From: Oncomelania hupensis
Lineage: Eukaryota > Mollusca > Gastropoda > Littorinimorpha > Pomatiopsidae
NCBI GenBank assembly: GCA_036898135.1
Contig: CM072519.1
Coordinates: 71,310,361 to 71,374,360 of the forward strand
Direction: 5' to 3'
Length of the DNA stretch: 64,000 nucleotides
The number at the start of each line of letters is the position of its first letter. The first letter of the stretch is position 1. Below are positions 55,701 to 64,000 of this stretch, in pieces. The notes under the pieces are model-generated. The model saw only the letters and a list, made by a program, of their open reading frames with translations. It was not told the DNA's origin and searched no databases. The position numbers and the translations under genes were made by a program.

Positions 55701-57631
55701 GAGAATGTAGCACCATGACTCTGTCAGTACAACGCTAGCACTAGCAAACCCTATAGGAAAAGACAGAATGTAGCACCATGACTCTGTCAGTACAATGCTA
55801 GCACTAGCAAAGCCTATAGGAAAAGACAGAATGTAGCACCTTGACTCTGTCAGTACAACGCTAGCACTAGCAAACCCTATAGGAAAAGACAGAGAATGTA
55901 GCACCATGACTCTGTCAGTACAACGCTAGCACTAGCAAACCCTATAGGAAAAGACAGAGAATGTAGCACCATGACTCTGTCAGTACAACGCTAGCACTAG
56001 CAAACCCTATAGGAAAAGACAGAATGTAGCACCATGACTCTGTCAGTACAATGCTAGCACTAGCAAACCCTATAGGTAAGCCTCCTTCACATTTCAACGA
56101 TGATAGGAGATTTTTTTTCTCTCACAGGAGTCATCTTTCTGTAAATACTTTATATACACTGTTTCATCTCCCCTGTGTTGCCACTGCAGCATATTATTGA
56201 ACCTGGTCATTCTTAAGAACGTTAATGAAATGCCGCGAGTATATTTAGGTGGCTGAGAGTAACTCAGTTGTTGGCAACGTCTGACCATGCAGTAAATGGT
56301 TGAGGTTGGCATTTTGGATGTCTTTGAGTTAGCCAGCTCCCAGTGCCTTGAGCAGCTCTTTCATCTCTTTACTATTTTTAGAACAATGATTCATATTAAG
56401 GGAAGATTGTGAAAGCATTTTCTAACCATGTTCTAGAAAGACCGTTGTGAAGACATTAACAACAGAAATGGAAATGTACAGAAATGGATGAAGGATTTTT
56501 TATGTTACTGTTATTTTTGTATGGCAAGGTCAATGGCAGGATCGTGCTGAAGAGCGGGACAGATTTCAGGAACTTAAGCAAACTGACAGCCACCATGAAC
56601 AACACTGGCTGGGATTTCGATGTGGAACGTGTTGACCTCACCTCAGATTTTCCTGAAGACCCTGAAATGATGAACACTGTAAAATCTATGTGTGGTATGG
56701 CTTTCCTTTGTGGCTCGTTTTTTATTTATTTATTGCAAGAAATAAATAAACCCACAAATAATTTTAAAAATGAAAATTTTTATTAGCAGGGTCAAAGTTG
56801 ATGTTTTTAGATTTGCCTGACTGTACACAACTTACTGACAAGTTATTGATTTATTAGTTGTGCTGGGGCCTTTGTATTTTGCTCGTTGGCACATTGATGG
56901 TACTGAGGCTTTTGTATTTTGCCCTTTGGCACATTGATGGTACTGAGGCCTTTGTATTTTGCTCATTGGCACATTGATGGTACTGAGGCCTTTGTATTTT
57001 GCCATTTCACACAAATGGAGTTGGTGGGATGGGGGTTGTACAAAACAGAATAAATAATTCTTATTCCGTGTTTGCATTGTTCAGCATAATGTACAGTAAC
57101 AAGTACAAGTAACAGTATGTCATTATACAAGGCATAAAAAGTAGAATTGTACACAGGTATAGGTTAAACTAGACTTGCCCTACTAGGTTTGGTCACAGAT
57201 GAATACCAGTAGCCTAATAGAGGTAAACACCACACTGACCCCAGTCTGAGTGTCGGAGGCTGCTGAGGTATGCACCTACACAGAACATATGGTGGCTAGA
57301 TCTGTGACACTGAGGTTGTGCAGGGCCCAAGGGAAGGTGGACTAGTGGACAGTGTTGTTGCATTCAGTTGTATCCCTATCAACAGGGTGTGTATATACAC
57401 GGAGCGTTGCTACCACAGGCATCCTTTGTCAAAGTTTGAGACATTAAGAACACATGGATGCTAAATGTTTTCTTCAGAGGCAGTATTTATTAATGTAATG
57501 ATTTGATTAAACTGACGTCTGCTTGTGTCCAACAGTGAAAGTTGAGAGCAAGATGGATACCTACCTCGGTACATTGGGAGTGACTCTAGATGGGAGGTTT
57601 TCAAGTGTGCGCTTGCAGGAAACCAATTTGG
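46783..57631 (+). CDS. 5'-nucleotidase/UshA-type metallophosphoesterase, 5' part
   Basis: Seven exons with GT-AG borders and consistent phases: 46783-46945, 48745-48831, 50143-50282, 52951-53076, 53384-53506, 56529-56694 and 57536-57631. They give the first 300 residues. Calcineurin-like metal ligands are all present: HFNDVYN (D11), GDAF (D48), GNHDFD (N80, H81), THMRWPND (H182) and GGHDHDY (H205, H207). No signal peptide is seen, so a cytosolic enzyme is likely. Relatives in molluscs are often annotated as mannosylglucosyl-3-phosphoglycerate phosphatase-like; the substrate is unknown to me. The C-terminal nucleotidase domain is not in the window. The ATG at 46783 is chosen because the metal-binding strand starts directly after it. 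Introns carry many minisatellites and retroposons. Confidence 0.88.
47222..47535 (-). mobile_element. tRNA-derived SINE, family A, copy 4
   Basis: Reverse orientation in intron 1 of the phosphoesterase gene. On the minus strand: gcgagcgttgtggccaagtg (A box, near 47530), a degenerate B box (ggttcgagcc, near 47450), the central ccgggtactccgg, and an end at ccctttttatcgg. Confidence 0.85.
49429..49738 (+). mobile_element. tRNA-derived SINE, family A, copy 3
   Basis: Complete head, B box (ggttcgatcc near 49513), central domain and gggacaataaggtaaatta end, in intron 2 of the phosphoesterase gene. Confidence 0.85.
49880..49918 (+). mobile_element. retroposon RX, 39-bp truncated insertion
   Basis: Only the last 39 bp of family RX (from about cgctggacctaaagcaataa to the aatgt tail) lie between a perfect 14-bp duplication, gtaccccaccagag, at 49866-49879 and 49919-49932. 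An extreme 5' truncation of a target-primed insertion. Confidence 0.85.
50459..51740. repeat. 31-bp minisatellite, about 40 copies
   Basis: Unit of 31 bp beginning ccactgtgagatgagatgca and ending agtac(c/a/t)ttgta. It lies in intron 3 of the phosphoesterase gene. Variants are ordered: accttgta/actttgta units in the left part, acattgta units in the right. Because 31 is not divisible by 3 and no unit frame has a stop, all minus-strand frames stay open for up to 391 codons; these are not genes. The right end degrades into units with tcattgatcagc. Confidence 0.97.
51743..52305. repeat. 62-bp minisatellite, 9 copies
   Basis: Unit atgttatgactgacagtaca... ctagtcatcc, 62 bp, nine near-identical copies directly after the 31-bp array. 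Exactly twice the neighbouring period, although the sequence is different. Confidence 0.97.
52380..52970 (+). repeat. minisatellite made from an exon's acceptor and start
   Basis: gggccag followed by attggtctgctagg occurs nine times, with att at 52394, 52446, 52495, 52539, 52631, 52675, 52767, 52859 and 52951. Spacings are 44-52 or 92 bp. The last copy is the real exon 4 acceptor and coding start of the phosphoesterase gene (IGLLGVVEEEW). The filler is tg-rich (gtgatatgatgtgttg). In the decoy copies, reading from the acceptor meets a TGA within about ten codons. Confidence 0.9.
53719..54288 (+). mobile_element. non-autonomous retroposon RX, full-length copy 2
   Basis: 570 bp flanked by agtagaaggg (53709-53718 and 54289-54298). 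It starts at the same 5' end as copy 1 and ends with the ggtcc/ggacc stem-loop and an aatgt repeat tail. In intron 5 of the phosphoesterase gene. Confidence 0.85.
54526..54826 (-). mobile_element. tRNA-derived SINE, family A, copy 5
   Basis: Reverse copy with more substitutions than the others (head gcgagcattgtggctgtgtg, B box ggatcgatccc), in intron 5 of the phosphoesterase gene. 3' end at about 54526 (ggacaataaagtgtcc on the minus strand). Confidence 0.8.
54940..56075. repeat. 63-65-bp minisatellite, 18 copies
   Basis: Unit gcaccatgactctgtcagta...cctataggaaaagacagaatgta. Two length classes exist, with agaatgta or agagaatgta, and the longer ones recur at intervals. In intron 5. Confidence 0.97.
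56866..57005. repeat. 40-bp minisatellite, 3.5 copies
   Basis: Unit ggcacattgatggtactgag then gcctttgtattttgc(t/c)c, in intron 6. Confidence 0.93.
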
Positions 57632-57875
57632 GTAAAAATTATCATTTTCTTTAACTTTGTCATCTTCTTTATCATCCTATTCCTCTTGTTATTGTTTTGT
57701 TTGTTATCTGTTATTTTTTTGTTTGATGTCTGTTATTTGTTATTTTTGGGTTTCATGTCTGTTATTTGTTATTTTTTTGTTTGTTATTTGTTGTTGTTTT
57801 GTATGTGGTGTGTTATTGTGATGATGACGATGGCCATTTATAATGTGCATGTCTCCATCCATTGTTGAATGCTCA

Positions 57876-58755
57876 GTGTGCGGGCCATACAGGATCTATC
57901 TCAGTGTGCGGGCCATACAGGATCTATCTCAGTGTGCGGGCCATACAGGATCTATCTCAATGTACGGGCCATACAGGATCTATCTCAGTGTGCGGGCCGA
58001 TACAGGATCTATCTCAGTGTGCGGGCCGATACAGGATCTATCTCAGTGTGCGGGCCGATACAGGATCTATCTCAGTGTGCGGGCCGATACAGGATCTATC
58101 TCAGTGTGCGGGCCGATACAGGATCTATCTCAGTGTGCGGGCCGATACAGGATCTATCTCAGTGTGCGGGCCGATACAGGATCTATCTCAGTGTGCGGGC
58201 CGATACAGGATCTATCTCAGTGTGCGGGCCGATACAGGATCTATCTCAGTGTGCGGGCCGATACAGGATCTATCTTGTTGAATGCTCAGTGTGCGGGCCG
58301 ATACAGGATCTATCTCAGTGTGGGGGCCCATACAGGATCTATCTCAGTGTGCGGGCCCATACAGGATCTATCTCAGTGTGGGGGCCCATACAGGATCTAT
58401 CTCATTCTCAGTGTGGGGGCCCATAAAGGATCTATCTCAGTGTGGGGGCCCATACAGGATCTATCTCAGTGTGGGGGCCCATACAGGATCTATCAGTGTG
58501 CGGGGGCCCATACAGGATCTATCTCAGTGTGGGGGCCCATACAGGATCTATCTCAGTGTGCGGGCGATACAGGATCTATCTCAGTGTGTGGGCCCATACA
58601 GGATCTATCTCAGTGTTGGGGCTGATACAGGATCTATCTCAGTGTGCGGGCCGATACAGGATCTATCTCAGTGTGCGGGCCGATACAGGATCTATCTCAG
58701 TGTGGGGGCCCATACAGGATCTATCTCAGTGTGCGGGCCGATACAGGATCTATCT
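57876..58755. repeat. 29-bp minisatellite, about 30 copies
   Basis: Unit tgtgcgggccgatacaggat then ctatctcag, 29 bp. Three blocks of variants are visible: 28-bp ggccatac units at the left, gggccgatac in the middle, and gggggcccatac at the right. Open frames of up to 260 codons result from the repeat. It starts about 240 bp after exon 7. Confidence 0.97.
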
Positions 58756-58905
58756 CCAGCCGCCTGAGGGGCCCACTTGCAGCTTTTTGGGCACATTGTC
58801 CGACGCCCAGACGACTGAGCACTATTCTGTGCGACCCAGGGTAGGGGAAGGGAAGGAAAAGTGACCTTGTGTGTGCTGGGCGTATTTGTGTAGGACATGA
58901 GTGTC

Positions 58906-61900
58906 CTATCCTATCCTCTATCCTATCCTGTCCCATAACCCGAAGGTCGTAGGGGCACCACAGATGATCGCTTAACCAGCATACTCCATCTTTCTCTGTC
59001 CTCAGCAGCCCTCAGTGTCAAACCAGTCCATTCTCGAATGTTGTCCTCCCACCTCTTTTTCGGTCTCCCCCTTCTTCTACCTCCTTGCACTGTGCCTTGC
59101 AGAATGGTCTTTGCAAGACCTGATGATCTGGTGACGTGGCCATACCATCGGAGTTTCCGTTTCTTCACCACTGTGAGCAGGTCATCGTGTTGTCCAATGG
59201 CTTGTGTGATGGTCTGTCGGACTTCGTCGTTGGTGATGTGTTGGGTATAGGAAATGCACAGAAGTCTTCTGTAGCACCTCATCTCCATGCTTTGTATTCT
59301 TCGTTGGAGATCTGCTGTGAGGGTCCATGCTTCGCAAGCATATAGGAAGATGGAGATGACCAGAGAGCGCAGCAGTCTTACTTTGGAATGTAGACTGATG
59401 GTTCTGTCTTTCCAAATGGGCTTCAACCTTGTCAGGGCAGCAGTTGTTTGTGCGATCCTGGAGAGGACTTCCTGTCGAGACCCATTGTCTGACACAATGG
59501 CTCCTAAATATTTGAAGCTGTGCACTGTGTTGAGGGATTGGCCTTGTACTTTGATGTCCGTGTTGATGCCATTGGTGTTGTTGGTCATCATTTTGGTCTT
59601 CTCTGCACTTATTTCCATTCCATAAGCTCTGGAGGTGGTGTCAAGCCTCTGTACAAGCTGTTCAAGTTCTTGTTCCTCTCCAGCCAATCCATCAATATCA
59701 TCCGCAAAACGAAGATTGGAGATTGCTCTGCCCCCTATGCTGACTGTGCCTTCGTGATCTGCAAGAGCATCTGACATGATGCGCTCTAGGAAGATGTTGA
59801 AGAGTGTTGGAGAGAGTAGGCATCCTTGACGCACACCGATTGTTGTTCTGAACCAGTTCCCGATGACGCTGTTATGGAGGACTGCACTGGTAGCCTTGTC
59901 ATACAGGCTTTTGATGACTTCTATAATTTTAGGGCTGATGTTGTACACTTTCATGGTTGCCCATAGAGCTGCATGCCAGACTCGGTCAAATGCCTTCTTG
60001 AAGTCTATGAACACATGATATAGATGTTGTTGGTGCTGTAGGTATTTCTCACAGATTATTCTGAGGTTGAAAATCTGTTCAGTGGTACTTCGCCCTGCCA
60101 TGAATCCTGCTTGTTCTTCAGCTATGATTTGTTCAGCTTGTGGTTTCAACCTGTTGAGTATTATTTTCAGGAGGACCTTGCTGGGATGGCTGATGAGGCT
60201 GATGGTGCGGTAATTTTCACACTCCTGAAGGTTACCTTTTTTGGGAAGAGTGATGACAAGCGACTGGGTCCATGGTGTAGGCCATTCCCCACTCTGCCAG
60301 ATCTTGTTACAGATAATGGTGAGAGCATCAGTCATTGCTTCTCCTCCTGCTTGTAGCAGTTCCGCTGGTATGTTGTCCACTCCCGCTGACTTCCCTTTCT
60401 TCAGCGATTGCACTGCTGCCTCAACTTCTTCCCGGAGAATTGGGAGGATTTCTTCTTCTTCTCTGCTCTCGGGACATGCTAGAACTGATGGGTCTCCATT
60501 TGGTGTATGGTTGTAAAGGTCAGAGCAGTACTCTGTCCATCTGTCCAAGACTTCTTGTTCTTCTGTAAGGCATATGCCAGACTTGCTATGGATAGTGGAG
60601 ACTTTGGGCTGTTTAACACTTGTCAGCCGCTTCACAGTCTGGTAGGCCTTCTTGCTGTTGTTCTTGTTCAGATTGTTCTCTATTTCCTGGCATTGATCTT
60701 CTATCCAGTTCTCCTTTGCTGTGCGCATGCCTTTTCGGATGTCATTGTTGATTTTTCGGTAGACATCAGCTCCCTGTGAGGTGTTCTTTTTCTTTTTTAA
60801 CTCTCTTCGTTTATCACACAGATCCAAAAGTTCAGGTGTGATCCACGGCTTCTTCTTTGGTCGGTGCTTGCCAAGGATCTCAGTGGCGGCATCTGTTACA
60901 GCTGAGCTGAAGGTATTGGTCATGGTGTTGACATCTACTTCGCCTGCCCCCAAAATAAGCAGTGGTGCAAATTTCCCTCCAATTGTGGCCTGAAATATTT
61001 TTGCCACCTCCGGGTCTTGCAGTTTGTCCAGGTCGAACTTCAGCCTAGTGCACTTTGCTGTATTTACTCTCTTCAAATGGAGCCGGAAAGACATCATCAC
61101 GAGATCGTGGTCACTTCCAATGTCTGCTCCTGGAAAAGTGCGTGTCCTGCCAATGTTGATGCTTGATCTGAAGCGTTTCTTGACCATGATGTAGTCGATC
61201 TGGTTGTGATGTTCCCCGCCGGGACTGTGCCATGTCCATCGTCTGGATTTTTTGTGGAGACCAAGCGTGTTTGCCAGTACCAGATTGTTGTATCTGGCAA
61301 ACTCCAATAGCCTCAGACCCCTGTCATTTGTCTCGTTGTTGCAGTGGGGTCCACATGTGTCTCCCCAGTTGTGGTGCGCATCTTGGCCAACCTTGGCATT
61401 CCAGTCGCCTTGCACTATGACTATGTCCTTCTTCGGCACTTGGTCAAGGACCGCCTGTATATTTTCATAAAAGTCCTCCACTTCGCTGTCTTCATAGTCT
61501 GATGTTGGGGCATAGGCCTGGATGATGGTAATGTTGAAAGGGGTTGCTCTCAGACGGATGGTAATGAGTCTACTGGAGACTGGGCAGCAACCCATGACAG
61601 TGGCTAGAATGTTCTTGTGGACCAAGAATCCAACGCCGTGTTCGTGCCTGTCATCTCTACCGCTGAAATAGAGCTTGTGGCCTTTGTCAGTCGTTGTTTC
61701 ACCTAGGCCTTTCCAGCGCAGTTCGCTGATACCTAGAACGTTCCATCGATAGTGGTCCAACTCGTGGGCCAGTTCTTCTAATTTTCCTTCCGCAGTTAGG
61801 GTCCTGACATTCCAGGTTCCTATGACGATGTTGTTTCTCGTGCGGATCTTGCTAATTTGTCCATCAGTAGCATACTTTTCACCTCCGTCCTGGTGGCCAA

Positions 61901-62244
61901 CGGAAGGCGCGGTCCTTGTTCCGGGCGACGACCGATCCGGCATGGAATTAGTGGATAGCCTCATCATGTGTTGTGTCTTGGGCAAAAAAAGACCTGGCAG
62001 GGCCCAATCCTCTCCAGGCTGTTGGCCACAGCCGAAATCCACGAATACAGTGTGGCTCGCCTTGGCCCTGAGCACGTGGTCGTTGAACCTGTAGTAACGT
62101 GAGGTTCCTCCGCCCTGGCCGGTGACTTCTGTGTAGAAGACTTTCGCCCAGTGATGCCGTGCTAACATCACCCCTGTTAGTCGCCTCTTACGACACGCCG
62201 GGAAACGTTGGGTCTATTCTATTTGCCCGAACCCACAGAGCTCA
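58906..62244 (-). mobile_element. RTE LINE, full-length with intact ORF
   Basis: 3339 bp flanked by a perfect 11-bp duplication, acatgagtgtc, at 58895-58905 and 62245-62255. The 3' end on the minus strand is a short ggata-type tandem repeat (cctatcctat on +), the hallmark of RTE tails. The 5' UTR is only about 70 bp. Eight shorter relatives lie in this window, and this copy defines the family. Confidence 0.93.
58923..62171 (-). CDS. RTE endonuclease/reverse transcriptase, 1082 aa
   Basis: A single uninterrupted minus-strand ORF. The N-terminal part (about residues 110-350) is an APE-type endonuclease: GTWNVRTL, WNVLGISELRW, QAYAPTSD, QGDWNAKVGQD and GSDHDLVM. A lysine-rich linker (about 430-560) follows. 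The RT (about 590-860) contains [48 protein letters not shown] and RFADDIDGLAGEE. The C-terminal domain carries [20 protein letters not shown] and [16 protein letters not shown]. It nicks target DNA and copies its RNA there. Proteins of this group are often mis-annotated as craniofacial development protein 2-like. The first ATG is uncertain; an internal start near residue 69 would also keep all domains. Confidence 0.93.
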   Translation of the reverse strand: MMLARHHWAKVFYTEVTGQGGGTSRYYRFNDHVLRAKASHTVFVDFGCGQQPGEDWALPGLFLPKTQHMMRLSTNSMPDRSSPGTRTAPSVGHQDGGEKYATDGQISKIRTRNNIVIGTWNVRTLTAEGKLEELAHELDHYRWNVLGISELRWKGLGETTTDKGHKLYFSGRDDRHEHGVGFLVHKNILATVMGCCPVSSRLITIRLRATPFNITIIQAYAPTSDYEDSEVEDFYENIQAVLDQVPKKDIVIVQGDWNAKVGQDAHHNWGDTCGPHCNNETNDRGLRLLEFARYNNLVLANTLGLHKKSRRWTWHSPGGEHHNQIDYIMVKKRFRSSINIGRTRTFPGADIGSDHDLVMMSFRLHLKRVNTAKCTRLKFDLDKLQDPEVAKIFQATIGGKFAPLLILGAGEVDVNTMTNTFSSAVTDAATEILGKHRPKKKPWITPELLDLCDKRRELKKKKNTSQGADVYRKINNDIRKGMRTAKENWIEDQCQEIENNLNKNNSKKAYQTVKRLTSVKQPKVSTIHSKSGICLTEEQEVLDRWTEYCSDLYNHTPNGDPSVLACPESREEEEILPILREEVEAAVQSLKKGKSAGVDNIPAELLQAGGEAMTDALTIICNKIWQSGEWPTPWTQSLVITLPKKGNLQECENYRTISLISHPSKVLLKIILNRLKPQAEQIIAEEQAGFMAGRSTTEQIFNLRIICEKYLQHQQHLYHVFIDFKKAFDRVWHAALWATMKVYNISPKIIEVIKSLYDKATSAVLHNSVIGNWFRTTIGVRQGCLLSPTLFNIFLERIMSDALADHEGTVSIGGRAISNLRFADDIDGLAGEEQELEQLVQRLDTTSRAYGMEISAEKTKMMTNNTNGINTDIKVQGQSLNTVHSFKYLGAIVSDNGSRQEVLSRIAQTTAALTRLKPIWKDRTISLHSKVRLLRSLVISIFLYACEAWTLTADLQRRIQSMEMRCYRRLLCISYTQHITNDEVRQTITQAIGQHDDLLTVVKKRKLRWYGHVTRSSGLAKTILQGTVQGGRRRGRPKKRWEDNIREWTGLTLRAAEDRERWSMLVKRSSVVPLRPSGYGTG

Positions 62245-62389
62245 ACATGAGTGTCAGGATCTTTAAAGTCCATGTGATGGAATGCATGCACAGACTAGAC
62301 ATTGGTTTATACTCTATAGTAAAGAGTAGGAGGGCAGTGTCTCAGGGTTTCTGTTGTGTTTGTTTTTTACCCCACACCGTTACCTTCCT

Positions 62390-64000
62390 TTGTACCCTGG
62401 CTGTACAGGCTGTGATGTTATCACCTGACATTACCGTTACCTCCCTTTGAACCCTGGCTGTACAGGCTGTGGTGTTATCACCTGACATTACCATTACCTT
62501 CCTTTGAACCCTGGCTGTACAGGCTGTGGTGTTATCACCTGACATTACCGTTACCTTTGAACTCTGGCTGTACAGGCTGTGGTGTTATCACCTGACATTA
62601 CCGTTACCTTTGTACCCTGGCTGTACAGGCTGTGGTGTTATCACCTGACATTACCGTTACCTTTGAACCCTGGCTGTACAGGCTGTGGTGTTATCACCTG
62701 ACATTACTGTTACCTTTGAACCCTGGCTGTACAGGCTGTGGTGTTATCACCTGACATTACCGTTACCTTTGAACCCTGGCTGTACAGGCTGTGGTGTTAT
62801 TACCTGACATTATTACCTTCCTTTGAACCCTGGCTGTACAGGCTGTGGTGTTATCACCTGACATTATTACCTTCCTTTGAACCCTGGCTGTACAGGCTGT
62901 GGTGTTATCACCTGACATTATTACATTCCTTTGAACCCTGGCTGTACAGGCTGTGGTGTTATCACCTGAAATTATTACCTTCCTTTGAATCCTGGCTGTA
63001 CAGGCTGTGGTGTTATCACCTGACATTACCGTTACCTTTGAACCCTGGCTGTACAGGCTGTGGTGTTATCACCTGACATTATTACATTCCTTTGAACCCT
63101 GGCTGTACAGGCTGTGGTGTTATCACCTGACATTATTACCTTCCTTTGAACCCTGGCTGTACAGGCTGTGGTGTTATCACCTGACATTACCGTTACCTTA
63201 GAACCCTGGCGGTACAGGCTGTGGTGTTATCACCTGACATTACCGTTACCTTAGAACCCTGGCTGTACAGGCTGTGGTGTTATCACCTGACATTATTACC
63301 TTCCTTTGAACCCTGGCTTTACAGGCTGTGGTGTTATCACCTGACATTACTGTTACATTCCTTTGAACCCTGGCTGTACAGGCTGTGGTGTTATCACCTG
63401 ACATTACTGTTACATTCCTTTGAACCCTGGCTGTACAAGCTGTGGTGTTATCACCTGACATTACCGTTACCTTTGAACTCTGGCTGTACAGGCTGTGGTG
63501 TTTTCACCTGACATTACTGTTACCTTTGAACCCTGGCTGTACAGGCTGTGGTGTTTTCACCTGACATTATTACCTTCCTTTGAACCCTGGCTGTACAAGC
63601 TGTGGTGTTATCACCTGACATTATTACCTTCCTTTGAACCCTGGCTGTACAAGCTGTGGTGTTATCACCTGACATTATTACCTTCCTTTGAACCCTGGCT
63701 GTACAGGCTGTGGTGTTATCACCTGACATTATTACCTTCCTTTGAACCCTGGCTGTACAAGCTGTGGTGTTATCACCTGACATTACCGTTACCTTTGAAC
63801 CCTGGCTGTACAAGCTGTGGTGTTATCACCTGACATTATTACATTCCTTTGAACCCTGGCTGTACAAGCTGTGGTGTTATCACCTGACATTATTACCTTC
63901 CTTTGAACCCTGGCTGTACAAGCTGTGGTGTTATCACCTGACATTACCGTTACCTTTGAACCCTGGCTGTACAAGCTGTGGTGTTTTCACCTGACATTAC
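62390..64000. repeat. 53-57-bp minisatellite, about 30 copies, open at the edge
   Basis: Unit gctgtacaggctgtggtgtt, then atcacctgacatta, a variable part (ccgttacc, ttaccttc or ttacattc), then tttgaaccctg. Period 53 to 57. It runs past the end of the window. Open frames on both strands are artefacts. Confidence 0.97.

Noticed and set aside
54909..55907. Hydrophobic repetitive open frames resembling membrane proteins
   Set aside because: Translation of the 63-65-bp minisatellite, with no start context or exons.
57843..58864. Open frames of 140-260 codons
   Set aside because: Products of the 29-bp minisatellite. The frames stay open only because the unit lacks stops.
62342..63994. Open frames on both strands with repeating tryptophan/cysteine or serine-glycine-aspartate patterns
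   Set aside because: Translation of the 53-57-bp minisatellite.

Overview
This is a eukaryotic window, most likely from a mollusc, probably a gastropod. The evidence is widely spaced exons with GT-AG introns, a 5'TOP-type ribosomal protein gene, tRNA- and 5S-derived SINEs, RTE, CR1/L2 and R2-type LINEs, hAT and piggyBac DNA transposons, and many intronic minisatellites. The lineage is inferred from this repertoire and from a UshA-like phosphoesterase gene of a kind commonly annotated in molluscs. I ran no search.

Three host genes are supported. (1) TMEM186-like, + strand, three exons at 10471-21829: a mitochondrial inner-membrane protein with a presequence exon and two membrane segments, tied by family to complex I assembly. 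(2) Ribosomal protein eL13 (RPL13), - strand, coding exons at 28266-28472, 34273-34446 and 40695-40940, with a non-coding 5'TOP exon near 41318-41350. Its introns are swollen to about 6 kb each by transposons. (3) A 5'-nucleotidase/UshA-type metallophosphoesterase, + strand, seven exons at 46783-57631. Its 3' half lies beyond the window or is not recognisable in it, and its introns carry at least seven different minisatellites.

Most of the remaining DNA is mobile. 1-10.4 kb is a nest of L2-like, CR1/jockey-like and RTE LINE pieces, a hAT element and SINEs. 10.7-21.3 kb, the second TMEM186 intron, holds a 575-bp retroposon with a 16-bp target duplication, a full-length but broken RTE copy, and an R2/HERO/NeSL-type element with a restriction-like endonuclease. 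22.3-28.0 kb holds three hAT-like elements with 6-bp target duplications, one of which split a 5S-rRNA-derived SINE. The RPL13 introns contain an apparently intact piggyBac (30105-33099), a 380-bp MITE, a 2.7-kb TIR element (36063-38764) that encloses a candidate two-exon gene, and another hAT copy. At 58906-62244 a complete RTE element has one uninterrupted 1082-codon ORF and an 11-bp target duplication.

The observations most worth following are these. The splice acceptor and first codons of exon 4 of the phosphoesterase gene have been amplified into an upstream array of decoy acceptors. A ~570-bp non-autonomous retroposon family is supported by three independent target duplications, including a 39-bp minimal insertion. 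A group of hAT-like elements shares one TIR type and 6-bp duplications. The unclassified TIR element carries its own spliced gene.
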